Origin: Oscillospiraceae bacterium
GTDB taxonomy: Bacteria > Bacillota > Clostridia > Oscillospirales > Oscillospiraceae
NCBI GenBank assembly: GCA_017861365.1
Contig: JAGFXR010000003.1
Coordinates: 1 to 64,000 of the forward strand
DNA length: 64,000 bases
Reading direction: 5' to 3'
Shown here: positions 36,209-45,273 of the stretch, in pieces
Layout: each line of letters opens with the position of its first letter
Numbering within the stretch: the stretch's first letter is position 1
The notes under the pieces: model-generated
Seen by the model: the letters and a program-made list of their open reading frames with translations, nothing else
What the model was told of the DNA's origin: nothing
Databases searched by the model: none
Made by a program: the position numbers and the translations under genes

Positions 36209-37948
36209 TTAGCTGCCGGACTGAACCCAGAGACGGCTCCAAATGGTGCGCATATTCTGATCATAATAAACTTTCTCACCGTTATAGCCGCCGATGCGGT
36301 TGGATACGAAATCATAGGTAGGCTGCATGCCGTCAATAAGGATGGCCCAATGCTTTGCGGGGAATTCCTGATCAATCAGCTGAGCTGCCGCGACCTGCTC
36401 CTCCGCGCTGGTAGCGTCGTTTACCGCATGAAGCTGCGCAAGATATTCGGTGTCTTCATGTCCATAGGCGTTGGGCATGGCGGAGTCGCCGGTCATCATG
36501 AGCGCCAGCGAGTAGCTGGAGAAGCCGCCGCCGTAACCCGCGGACTGACGCACGTCGGTGTAATCCTGAGAGTGGGAAACCGCTTCCATCATTTCAGGAG
36601 CCACGGTAATGTCCACGGTAATGCCAACTGCCTGTAGGTAAGACGCTGCCATCTGGTACAGCTCAAGGTTGGCTGTGGGGTCAAGCTCCAGCTCGAAGGT
36701 GAAGCCGTCGGGATAGCCCGCCTCAGTGAGCAGCTCCTTCGCCTTGTCGGGATCATAGGTATACTGGCTGGTCAGATCGTCCGACCAGGAACCCACCGTG
36801 GACCAGCTCAGCGTGGGACTCCACAGGCCGGGAATTACCACGTCGCCATCCACGCCCATATACTGGTTCATGGCGCTCAGGTCAATGGCATACTGCATGG
36901 CCTGACGCACGCGGATGTCGTTAAAGGGCTCCTGAGTGACCTTCAGAGCAATGGCGGCGGGAGATGAGCTCATATACTCATAGGTCGTTCCGGTGCTTTT
37001 CGCATCAAGCTGTTCCAGCTGATCATAGGTCAGGACATTCTTGCCGTTTTCGCCGAACCAGTCCAGAGACCCGGACATGGCCTGCGCCAGAATGTTGGCG
37101 GAATCCGCGATGTAAACCAAATTAATGGTGTCAATGTAGGGCAGCTTGTTTTCGGGATAGCGCTCATCATAGTCGTAATAATTCTCGTTCTTGGTCAGTG
37201 TCATAGAGTTGTCGGTCACATAGTTGGTCAGAACATACGGGCCGGTTCCCTTGGCATACTCCCAGGTCTGGGGGCAGGAATCCCACTCAGGGCCTGCGAT
37301 ATTAACCTTGGCGTTCATCAGCGCGGCCAGGGAGACGGTATTTGCCATGCCGTCATTGAAGGTAAACACCACGGTGTGGTCGTCGGTTGCCTCGACATTT
37401 TTAATCATGTCCAGCGTTGAGGTCCAGTCATAGTTATCAACTGAGATCTTTGTCTCTCCGTTAATGCCCAGCAGGCGGGAGTAAGACCATACCACGTCGC
37501 TTGCCACCAGCGCGCGTCCGTTGTAGGGCTCGCCGTCCTGGAACTTCACATCGTCCCGGAGGGTAACCGTAAGGGTTCCCGCGGTTTCATCAAATGTGTA
37601 GTCATCCGTTGCCAGCTGGCCCTGAAGATACTCGGCGGGGACCGCACCGGCGTCAAAGCTATATGTGTCGGAATCATTCAGTTGCCAGTCGATGACCCAA
37701 AGTGTCTCATACCAGAAGGAATACTGATACTCATTGGACATGGCGGGATCGAAATAGTTATAGAACTTAGGATAGTAAAGTGTGACAGAACCACCGTATT
37801 GCGGCTCCCCGGAGCTCGCTGCGGTTTCGGTCGCGGTTGTGGCGGAGCTTGAAGATTCCGTGTCCGTGGCCCCGGTCGAGTTGCTGCCGCAGGCGGCCAG
37901 CGCCAGCATCATGGAAAGCGCCAGAAGCAGGGATACATAGCGTTTCAT
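36209..37948 (-). CDS. oppA: Oligopeptide/dipeptide ABC transporter substrate-binding lipoprotein
   Basis: Extracytoplasmic receptor of the SBP_bac_5 family, 579 residues. A lipoprotein signal peptide ends at lipobox LAAC (Cys20), followed by a Ser/Thr-rich tether to about residue 50. Family blocks are TVTLRDDVKFQDGEPYNGRAL (split by a typical KFQDG core), VRQAMQYAID near 350 and YDPDKAKELLTEAGYPDGF near 400. Ligands of this family range from peptides to nickel and plant phenolics, so the oppA symbol is by operon context. RBS AGGAGG. It lies 58 bases after oppC. Confidence 0.92.
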   Translation of the reverse strand: MKRYVSLLLALSMMLALAACGSNSTGATDTESSSSATTATETAASSGEPQYGGSVTLYYPKFYNYFDPAMSNEYQYSFWYETLWVIDWQLNDSDTYSFDAGAVPAEYLQGQLATDDYTFDETAGTLTVTLRDDVKFQDGEPYNGRALVASDVVWSYSRLLGINGETKISVDNYDWTSTLDMIKNVEATDDHTVVFTFNDGMANTVSLAALMNAKVNIAGPEWDSCPQTWEYAKGTGPYVLTNYVTDNSMTLTKNENYYDYDERYPENKLPYIDTINLVYIADSANILAQAMSGSLDWFGENGKNVLTYDQLEQLDAKSTGTTYEYMSSSPAAIALKVTQEPFNDIRVRQAMQYAIDLSAMNQYMGVDGDVVIPGLWSPTLSWSTVGSWSDDLTSQYTYDPDKAKELLTEAGYPDGFTFELELDPTANLELYQMAASYLQAVGITVDITVAPEMMEAVSHSQDYTDVRQSAGYGGGFSSYSLALMMTGDSAMPNAYGHEDTEYLAQLHAVNDATSAEEQVAAAQLIDQEFPAKHWAILIDGMQPTYDFVSNRIGGYNGEKVYYDQNMRTIWSRLWVQSGS

Positions 37949-38006
37949 TTCATTTCCTCCTAACAGTTTTTATTGCACGGAGCTTCTTTGCCCCGAAGCA
38001 AATAAT

Positions 38007-38951
38007 TTAAGCGGCCGCGTTGGGTTTGTTTTTCTTGGCAGAGGAGGCATCCAGCTTGCGGAGTATTTTATCAAGCTTCTTGGTGTTATAGCTGCCGACA
38101 CCGCCCTTCAGGCGGGGATCCAGCAGATCGCGGATGGCGTCGCCGAACATGCAGGCGGAGAAGGTGAGGATGGTAATGGCAAGGCCGGGAACAATGCACA
38201 GCCACGGGGCCTTAAAGAGCATTTCACGTCCCTGACCGGTAATGAGCGCGCCCCAGGAGGGCGTACCGGCGGAAACACCGTAACCAAGGAAGTTCATGGA
38301 GGCTTCCATCATGACGACGCTGCCCAGAGAGCCCGCGGCGTTAATGATGATCAGGGGCATAATATTCGGAACCACATGCTTCACGCTCTTCCAGATGGCC
38401 GTGCCGCCCAGAAGATCGGAGTTGTTGCAGTAACCGCTGTCCTTGACGGAAATGGCCGCTGAGCGCACCATACGGGACCCCGCAATGCCCGAAGGCACCG
38501 CCAGTGCGATGATCAGCTGGGGAATGCCGTTGCCCATCATGCTCATCATCAGCAGTAACAGCAGCATCATGGGGATACAGCCTACCGCGTCAACCACACG
38601 CTGGACAATCAGGTCAAACCAGCCGCCGAACACCGCGGAGAGCACTCCGATCACCAGCTGCATGATGGTGGAGAGGATGGTACAGCACACGCAGAGGATC
38701 ACCGAGGTGCGGGCTCCGTAAATCATGTAGCTGAGCAGATCCTGACCCAGGCGGTCGGTACCCAGAGGATGGCTCCAGTTGGTAAAAGGCGCGATGAGCG
38801 AGTCCTTCACGCTCTTGCTCAGACTGCCGTCCACCATGGGCGTAGGAACGATGACGTCAGCAAAAATGGCCAGGAGCAAAAAAATGATCAGAATGACCAG
38901 GCAGATTCCGCCCAGTGTTTTTTTCTGAAACAGATCTTTTAAAAGCGTCAT
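38007..38951 (-). CDS. oppC: Oligopeptide-type ABC transporter permease (OppC/DppC)
   Basis: Membrane subunit, 314 residues, with an N-terminal membrane segment and five more in the transport domain. The typical luminal motif is HPLGTDRLGQDLLSYMIYGARTS (core LGTDRLGQD), with the EAA loop around SVKDSGYCNNSDLLGGTAIWKSVKHVVPN (core GYCNNSDLLGG) contacting the ATPase. Strong AGGAGG site; 14 bases after oppB. Confidence 0.93.
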   Translation of the reverse strand: MTLLKDLFQKKTLGGICLVILIIFLLLAIFADVIVPTPMVDGSLSKSVKDSLIAPFTNWSHPLGTDRLGQDLLSYMIYGARTSVILCVCCTILSTIMQLVIGVLSAVFGGWFDLIVQRVVDAVGCIPMMLLLLLMMSMMGNGIPQLIIALAVPSGIAGSRMVRSAAISVKDSGYCNNSDLLGGTAIWKSVKHVVPNIMPLIIINAAGSLGSVVMMEASMNFLGYGVSAGTPSWGALITGQGREMLFKAPWLCIVPGLAITILTFSACMFGDAIRDLLDPRLKGGVGSYNTKKLDKILRKLDASSAKKNKPNAAA

Positions 38952-38965
38952 GCCGGCACCTCCTT

Positions 38966-39919
38966 TTAATCATATTTAATGCGGGGATCAATCCATTTAT
39001 AAGCAATATCCACAATCAGATTGACGATCATGACAAAAATGGACATCACCAAAACACTGCCCTGCACCACAGGATAATCTCGCTGCCCCAGCGCGGTCAC
39101 CAGCAGCTGTCCAATTCCCGGAATGTTAAAAATATTCTCCAGCACCACATTGCCGCCGATCAGAGCGCCCACGGAGAAGCCGATCACGGTAATCACGGGA
39201 ATCATTGAGTTGCGAAACGCGTGCTGAAACATGACGTGCGTCTGATTCACACCCTTGGCATAAGCTGTGCGGATATAGTCCTGACGCATGGTGTCCAGCA
39301 CCATGGTGCGCACAATACGCAGCTGCATGCCCGCCTGGGCCAGCGCGCCCAAAATGGATGGGATCAAAAACATTTGCAGATTGGTGAGGGGATCCTCAAA
39401 AAAGCTCACATACTGCACCGGCGGCGAGTAATCCCACCACTGCGCGGGATAAAACAGCACCAGCGTTGCCAGCCAGAATACCGGAATGGCCATAAAAATC
39501 ACGGCAATTATACGAACGGTATAGTCGGGAATGGAGTCCTGCTTGGCGGCGCAGAACAGTCCCAATGGAATGGAAATCAGGTTGGCGAAGATCAGGGTGA
39601 GAATGCCAAGCTCCAGACTCACCGGCAGCTGGCGTGCGATGATGTTGGAAACGGTATCAAACTGGAAAAAGGAATCTCCCAGATTTCCCCGGACGGCATC
39701 GGCAAGCCAGTTGAAAAACTGCTGGGCCGCGGGGACATCCAGCCCCAGCTTGTGACGAACCGCATCCGCGTCCACCGTCTGGCCGGACTGCGTCATGCGG
39801 GTGACGATGGAGTCCACCGCGTCTCCGGGTACGGCGCGCATCAAGGCAAATACAATGAGACACACCAGAAATATGGTTGGAATCAGCAGGAGAACACGCT
39901 TGAGAACATACTTTCCCAT
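38966..39919 (-). CDS. oppB: Oligopeptide-type ABC transporter permease (OppB/DppB)
   Basis: Partner permease, 317 residues from the ATG at 39919 (MGKYVLKRVLLLIPTIF), which has GGAGGTAAATGAC upstream. It has about six membrane segments. Family features: FALMRAVPGDAVDSIV near the N-terminus, LGDSFFQFDTVSNII near residue 100, and the EAA loop DYIRTAYAKGVNQTHVMFQHAFRN (core AYAKGV) near 220. It lies five bases after oppF. Confidence 0.93.
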   Translation of the reverse strand: MGKYVLKRVLLLIPTIFLVCLIVFALMRAVPGDAVDSIVTRMTQSGQTVDADAVRHKLGLDVPAAQQFFNWLADAVRGNLGDSFFQFDTVSNIIARQLPVSLELGILTLIFANLISIPLGLFCAAKQDSIPDYTVRIIAVIFMAIPVFWLATLVLFYPAQWWDYSPPVQYVSFFEDPLTNLQMFLIPSILGALAQAGMQLRIVRTMVLDTMRQDYIRTAYAKGVNQTHVMFQHAFRNSMIPVITVIGFSVGALIGGNVVLENIFNIPGIGQLLVTALGQRDYPVVQGSVLVMSIFVMIVNLIVDIAYKWIDPRIKYD

Positions 39920-39924
39920 GTCAT

Positions 39925-40947
39925 TTACCTCCCCGTCACTTTGTGGCAAGCCACAAAGTGATGATTTCCCACGTCCGCGAACACCGGCTCTTCCTCTCTG
40001 CAGCGGTTGTCCGCATGGGGACACCGGGTGCAGAAATTACAGCCCTTGGGCGGGTTCATTGGGCTTGGAATCTCACCTTTAAGTAAGATGCGCTCCCGTG
40101 CGCGGTCCACGTCGGGATTCGGAATAGGAGCGGCTGAAATCAGAGCCTGTGTGTAGGGGTGCAGCGGATGGTCATAGAGCTCGTCGCTGGAGGTAATCTC
40201 CATGATCTTCCCCAGGTACATCACCGCCACCTCGTGGCTGATGAAGCGTACCACCGACAGGTCATGTCCGATAAAGACATAGGTCAGTCCGATCTCCTGC
40301 TGCAGTTTCATCAGAAGCGACACAATCTGCGCCTGAATGGAAACGTCCAGGGCGGAAACCACCTCGTCGCAGACGATAAACGAGGGCTGGAGCGCCAGCG
40401 CCCGGGCAATGGAGATGCGCTGCCGCTGGCCGCCGGAAAATTCATGGGGAAAGCGATCCGCGAATTCCGGCCGGAGGCCGACCGTGTTCAGCATTTCACT
40501 CACTTTTTCATCAATAGCCTGTTTCCCGGAGATGGTGTTATGGATTTCAATGCCCTCGCTGATGCACTTGCGGATGGTAAACCGGGGATCCAGGGATGCA
40601 AAGGGATCCTGGGTGATCATTTGCAGGGTCTTGCGCATTTTCCGCATGCTGCCGGCGGGGATATTGCGCATATTCACGCCTTCAAACATAATATCTCCGC
40701 CGGTAATGGGAAGACGGGAGAGCAGGCAATTTCCAATGGTGGATTTGCCGGAGCCGGATTCTCCCACAATGCCCAGCGTCTTGCCCCGCTTCACCGCAAA
40801 GGAAACGCCGTCCACAGCCTTTACGGAACCGATCTGACGTCTCAGCAGCCCTTTGGTAACCGGGAAATGCATCTTCAGGTCGTTGACCAGCATGATGTCC
40901 TCCAGTTTTTCATTAAAAGGAACCTGGCTTGGAATGACAGAGCTCAC
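39925..40947 (-). CDS. oppF: Oligopeptide ABC transporter ATPase (OppF/DppF)
   Basis: One of the two ATPases of the peptide importer, 340 residues. Walker A is GESGSGKST (about 62-70), signature EFSGGQRQRISIARAL, Walker B FIVCDEVVSALD. The C-terminal oligopeptide domain has the cysteine-rich CNFCTRCPHADNRC, which in this family can bind an iron-sulfur cluster. The start is a GTG at 40947, overlapping the oppD stop (GTGA), with AAAGGAGG seven bases upstream. Confidence 0.92.
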   Translation of the reverse strand: MSSVIPSQVPFNEKLEDIMLVNDLKMHFPVTKGLLRRQIGSVKAVDGVSFAVKRGKTLGIVGESGSGKSTIGNCLLSRLPITGGDIMFEGVNMRNIPAGSMRKMRKTLQMITQDPFASLDPRFTIRKCISEGIEIHNTISGKQAIDEKVSEMLNTVGLRPEFADRFPHEFSGGQRQRISIARALALQPSFIVCDEVVSALDVSIQAQIVSLLMKLQQEIGLTYVFIGHDLSVVRFISHEVAVMYLGKIMEITSSDELYDHPLHPYTQALISAAPIPNPDVDRARERILLKGEIPSPMNPPKGCNFCTRCPHADNRCREEEPVFADVGNHHFVACHKVTGR

Positions 40948-41951
40948 ATGACAACCTCCTTTGCGCCTTCCTGCGCCTGATTCATGTGGAAGCAGGCACA
41001 GCTGTGACCCTCTCCGACCTCCGTCAGCGGCGGACGCCGGCTGCCGCACTCCTCGGTGGCATACCTGCAGCGCTGCTTGAACGCGCAGGAATCCGGGGCG
41101 ATTTTGGACATATCGGGCGGCTCGCCCTCAATGGTGCGAAGCCCGTGGCTCCGGGGCAGGTCTAGTCGGGGAACAGCGTTAATGAGTCCGATGGTGTAGG
41201 GATGGTGGGGATGGTTGAAAATATCCCTGACACTGCCTTCCTCCACGATCTTTCCGCCGTAGACAATTTTGACGGAGTCTGCGTAGCGGGCCACAATGCC
41301 CAGGTTGTGGGTGATGATAATCAGCGCGGTGCCGTATTCCTGCCGCAATTCGTTTAACTGCTCCAGCACCTGAGCCTGAACAGTAACGTCCAGCGCCGTG
41401 GTGGGTTCGTCCGCAATGAGCAGTGAGGGCTGACAGCTCATTGCCATAGCGATCATGGCCCGCTGCTGCATACCGCCGGAAAACTGATGAGGATATTCCT
41501 TCAGCCGGGCGGCGGGATTGGGAATATCCAGCTTTGCCAGAAGCAGTTCCGCTCGCTGCCAAGCCTCCTGCTTACTCATCGAGGAGTGAAGCAGAATATT
41601 CTCCACAATCTGCTTTCCGATGGGGATGACCGGGTTGAGCGCGGTGCTTGGCTCCTGAAAGATCATACTGATTTCGCTGCCGCGGATTTTTTCCATTTCC
41701 TCATAGGACAGCTTCATCAGATCATGGCCTTTAAACAAAATCTCGCCGCCCCGGATAATCCCCGGCGGATACGGAATTAAACGGAAAATGGACATGGCGC
41801 TGACAGATTTTCCCGAACCGCTCTCCCCGATAATGGCAACACATTCTCCCTGACGCACTTGGTAGGACATATCGTCAACCGCGCGCACTTCCGTTCCGTT
41901 CTGAAAAAAACTAGTGCGCAGGTGGCGGATATCTAATATCACGTCGGACAT
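40944..41951 (-). CDS. oppD: Oligopeptide ABC transporter ATPase (OppD/DppD)
   Basis: Second ATPase, 335 residues from ATG at 41951 (MSDVILDIRHLRTSFF). Walker A GESGSGKSV (42-50), signature QFSGGMQQRAMIAMA, Walker B LLIADEPTTALD, C-terminal cysteines in CAFKQRCRYATEEC and CACF as in the OppD/DppD family. The Shine-Dalgarno GGAGAG is about 12 bases away, somewhat long. The gene follows the beta-helix gene by four bases, so expression is probably coupled. Confidence 0.92.
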   Translation of the reverse strand: MSDVILDIRHLRTSFFQNGTEVRAVDDMSYQVRQGECVAIIGESGSGKSVSAMSIFRLIPYPPGIIRGGEILFKGHDLMKLSYEEMEKIRGSEISMIFQEPSTALNPVIPIGKQIVENILLHSSMSKQEAWQRAELLLAKLDIPNPAARLKEYPHQFSGGMQQRAMIAMAMSCQPSLLIADEPTTALDVTVQAQVLEQLNELRQEYGTALIIITHNLGIVARYADSVKIVYGGKIVEEGSVRDIFNHPHHPYTIGLINAVPRLDLPRSHGLRTIEGEPPDMSKIAPDSCAFKQRCRYATEECGSRRPPLTEVGEGHSCACFHMNQAQEGAKEVVM

Positions 41952-41955
41952 GGGT

Positions 41956-43338
41956 TCATGACTCTCCTTTCTTCCTTTGCCTGACCAGCAAGGTTCCTCC
42001 CAATGGTAATACACAACTTCTCAGGCGGCAGTCCTCTCCGACATCCGCCGTAATGGTAACCCCCGGAGGGGCGTCAAACTGGCTTTCGGCAGCATCGCCC
42101 ATCACAATAACGGTGCTGTCTCCGGATGATATCCATCTTGATGATGGGTCCATAGTGAGGTATGCTTCTTTCACGGCGCCTCGGAGCAGCGTTCCGTTTA
42201 AGGTGACCGTCAGTGTCCGGTCGGTGTCCTCGTTAATGATATCGCCCTCCAGCTCCATATCGCTCAGAACCAGGTTGTTGCCAAAGACAGGCTCGGAGCC
42301 CACCCTGGTGGCGTATTCATCGAAATTGACAGCCGCCCTCAGCAGCACGTTGCAGCCGCTTTTGATGGTCACGCCGACCAAATCCAGATAAGTATTCGCG
42401 CTTTTAAGTAAAAAGCACTCCCGGGCGGTCTCAATCTCGCCGCCGGTTACCGTCAGCTCCGCAACCTCCGTTGGAACCCCTTTCACGTTATGTATCATGG
42501 CAAAATGCCGCCCGGAGCGCACCGAGGTATTACGCAGCGCACATTCGCTCAATCCGGACATAATCAACCCGTGAGACGCTGTTTCCAGCCGGCAGTCGTT
42601 GAGCACCACATGACAGTCGCCGTCCGCGCTGGCGGCATAGCCCGGCGAACGAACCTCAATGCCGCATCGGTTGGCCTCCAGATACACATATCCGTTTCCG
42701 GCGTCGGTGGACAGGGCGCCCCAACCCTCCGCGACGATTTCGGAGTCATAAAAGTAAGTCCGCGAGTGATCCATGGATAGATGTGCCCGGCAGTTGCCGC
42801 TAAGCCCCAGCGCGGGCGGCGGAACCAGCATTCCGCGGCCGGGCCGGAATACATATCCCTCCGGCAGCGTCCCTCCGGAGGCGGTCAGCCTGCAGCCATA
42901 AATTCGAAGAACACCTCCCCGTGTGGCAAGCGTGCACGGGCGAACAACGCCGGCAGTTTGAATGTCACAGCCCCGGAGCACCAGCTCTCCACCCTCGTCA
43001 ACCATGACCCCCGCCCCGACTCCCGTGAAGTCATCGCTGCCGTTACCGATCATCTCAATAGTTGCGCCGGAAAGCACATACTTCTCGCCGCCTTTGACAT
43101 AAAAACCGTTCCGGGCACCGTCTTCACTTTTGATGGTAATGTCCTCCGCCCGGTGCGGCCCAAGTTCTCCCGCCGCCTCGTTTGCGGAACAGCTTCCATA
43201 TTCCAGCTTGACGACAGCGCGGATATCCGTGCGCAAATCAGGCCATGTCCAGTTGTTATCCGGGTAAATGACGGCGGGACGATTTCTTGATCCGCCCGAT
43301 ACCTGCATTCCAAACGGCGGTCTCCCATTCTCAAGCAT
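41956..43338 (-). CDS. Beta-helix protein of unknown function, first gene of the Opp operon
   Basis: 460 residues without a recognisable signal peptide, membrane segment or SLH domain. The sequence is a long run of short strands separated by G, N and D turns, as in right-handed beta-helix proteins (GVMVDEGGELVLRGCDIQTA, then GGVLRIYGCRLTASGG). The last 120 residues carry a block also seen in the two SLH surface proteins: (L/V)EG-I-NE, a valine/threonine-rich strand, then S-x-W-x-(V/S)-(T/S)-G-D-S. ATG at 43338 with AAAGGATG upstream. It lies only four bases before oppD, which is odd for a structural protein. Cellular location and ligand are unknown. Confidence 0.8.
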   Translation of the reverse strand: MLENGRPPFGMQVSGGSRNRPAVIYPDNNWTWPDLRTDIRAVVKLEYGSCSANEAAGELGPHRAEDITIKSEDGARNGFYVKGGEKYVLSGATIEMIGNGSDDFTGVGAGVMVDEGGELVLRGCDIQTAGVVRPCTLATRGGVLRIYGCRLTASGGTLPEGYVFRPGRGMLVPPPALGLSGNCRAHLSMDHSRTYFYDSEIVAEGWGALSTDAGNGYVYLEANRCGIEVRSPGYAASADGDCHVVLNDCRLETASHGLIMSGLSECALRNTSVRSGRHFAMIHNVKGVPTEVAELTVTGGEIETARECFLLKSANTYLDLVGVTIKSGCNVLLRAAVNFDEYATRVGSEPVFGNNLVLSDMELEGDIINEDTDRTLTVTLNGTLLRGAVKEAYLTMDPSSRWISSGDSTVIVMGDAAESQFDAPPGVTITADVGEDCRLRSCVLPLGGTLLVRQRKKGES

Positions 43339-43550
43339 TCTGCAGTCATCCTTTGTTGAATTAATACCAACATCGCCCTCTGTTTATGATTTTTTTACTT
43401 CAACAAGTACAATATAAGGGATGGCCCATGAAGTTGCCATTGAAAAATCAATCATTTACATTTCTTTTTCGATCATTTCCGACTGCGTCATCGTATACAA
43501 AAATAAAACCGAAAATAGATCAATCTATATTCATAATTGCTTAAATTTTT

Positions 43551-45107
43551 TTATTCAAATTGACTGCGGTAATCTGCCGGCGCCAGGCCGGAAACCTTTT
43601 TAAAGGTCTTGTAGAAATGGGAATAATCCTTATAGCCCACCCGCTCCGCAACAACGCCCATGGGGAGGCTGCTGTTTCTCAGCATCTCTTTGGCCAGCTC
43701 TGTGCGCTGTTCCGCGATATAAGAAGAAATGCTGATTCCCATCTCCTCATGAAAGGTTCTGGCAATGTGGCTTTCACTCAGGTGCAGCCGCTTGCACAAA
43801 TCCTGACGGGTAAACGAATGGTTTAAATTCTGACAGACAAAGTGGCAGACCTTCTGGGCGATGGTTCCCGCCTCACAGGAATTCTCAATCCTCGACATAG
43901 CCAGCTCCGCAACCTGCCGCACCCAAACCAGCATATCGGGAACGGAACGGGCGGAGTTGCGCTTGCCCTCCGTCCGCTCCAGGGCCAGAAAGATTTCATG
44001 AGCCGGAACGCCGGCCTGCTTCAGCGCAAATCCAACCTCCTGTGTAAAATCCAGCTGAAACGCCAGCAGAAAATCACCGTCCATTCGGTTGGCCGCTATG
44101 GTCTGGGTGAAGTAGTCCCTGATACACTGATAAAATTCTTCTTTTCTGCCGTTGCTGAACAGAACCATCCAATCTCTCAGCGTCGGACTCGTCAGCGCTT
44201 CCCGCTTCATCATAATGCGCGGCAACAGGAAAACGCCGTTCATCGCCGTTACGTTCTGGTAGTCGCCGAAGTAAAGCTGCTCTACCAGCTCCTTCAGCTC
44301 GCAGGCCAGACACGGCCTGCCGATATAGGCGGATATCTGACACTGAAAGTAGGTCTCCGACAAGGCGCAGATTTCACTGCAGATGGAATAAGCCTCTTTT
44401 TCCTCTGGCAAACGCGCGTCTCCATACAGCAGAACCACCAGAGTGTCGGGATACTGCGAAATTTTGGCGCCTCCAAACACCTGGGTCAGCTTCTTTTTAC
44501 ACAGTATCTGCACGCCGTAGCGCAGGTTCTCCCGCTCCCGGGCGGAGGGCGACGACAGCCACCTTCTCAAGGAGAACAGGATGGGAAACACCTTTTGATG
44601 GTGTTTATAGTCGAAGGAGGTGGGAAAATCCGTATTGCAGTCCCCGTTCTCGTCGATGGTGACAACGGAATCGAGCAAATGCTCCCAGAAATGCCGCTCC
44701 TGCCTCCGGCGAAAATCCGGTTCCATGGTAAACCGCTTTAAATCCGTATGCTGAACCTTGTCCAGGGCAAGCTTGATCGCTTCCACCAGCTCAATCTGCT
44801 CCACCGGCTTCATAATACGGCCCAAATTGCGGCACGTTGTCTGCTGAATGGCAATAAATTTTTCCTCCGGCACCAGCAGTACGGCCTCCATGTCGGGGCG
44901 TTTTTCATTCATCAAATCCAGCAGCGCGATTTCCTGATCCATCGCGCCGGTGCAGTCCAAAACCATGACCTGGATATTAGGGTCCTGAAACAGGGATGCC
45001 GCCCGCTCCAATGTCTCGGTATGTAAAATGCGGATATTCATTTTGATGGTCCCAAAATGGCTGTGAATCAAATCCTGCCCTTTGGAAACAATGAGAATTG
45101 TATTCAT
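43551..45107 (-). CDS. AraC-family regulator with degenerate receiver domain (YesN-like)
   Basis: 518 residues. The N-terminal 125 residues look like a response-regulator receiver: the strand-3 aspartate D51 (VMVLDCTGA) and a conserved lysine (GRIMKPVE) are present, but the acidic pair after strand 1 is replaced (ILIVSKG), so normal phosphorylation is doubtful. A long middle domain (about 130-410) is followed by two AraC helix-turn-helix motifs (about 415-518; LHLSESHIARTFHEEMG and VGYKDYSHFYKTFKKVSG). No histidine kinase gene is nearby. It sits directly upstream of the beta-helix/Opp operon on the same strand, the likely target. Confidence 0.88.
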   Translation of the reverse strand: MNTILIVSKGQDLIHSHFGTIKMNIRILHTETLERAASLFQDPNIQVMVLDCTGAMDQEIALLDLMNEKRPDMEAVLLVPEEKFIAIQQTTCRNLGRIMKPVEQIELVEAIKLALDKVQHTDLKRFTMEPDFRRRQERHFWEHLLDSVVTIDENGDCNTDFPTSFDYKHHQKVFPILFSLRRWLSSPSARERENLRYGVQILCKKKLTQVFGGAKISQYPDTLVVLLYGDARLPEEKEAYSICSEICALSETYFQCQISAYIGRPCLACELKELVEQLYFGDYQNVTAMNGVFLLPRIMMKREALTSPTLRDWMVLFSNGRKEEFYQCIRDYFTQTIAANRMDGDFLLAFQLDFTQEVGFALKQAGVPAHEIFLALERTEGKRNSARSVPDMLVWVRQVAELAMSRIENSCEAGTIAQKVCHFVCQNLNHSFTRQDLCKRLHLSESHIARTFHEEMGISISSYIAEQRTELAKEMLRNSSLPMGVVAERVGYKDYSHFYKTFKKVSGLAPADYRSQFE

Positions 45108-45171
45108 ACAAATTAACCTCTTGCCTGAAGCTGATCAGGCCATGTTCCTTGCCACATTGTCCGTACACAGC

Positions 45172-45215
45172 GCAAAAAGGGTTGCCTCAAATCATTTTGA
45201 GGCGGCCCTTTTTGC
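45172..45215 (-). terminator. Terminator of the minus-strand surface protein
   Basis: A long stem (about 20 bases with mismatches near the middle, 45172-45191 and 45196-45215), with TTTTT at its minus-strand 3' arm. It lies 60 bases after the surface-protein stop. Confidence 0.75.
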
Positions 45216-45273
45216 TTGCACCACGATGATAAAAAAGAGAAAAGAACTCAGGCTTGAAAATGCGGCGGTATCC

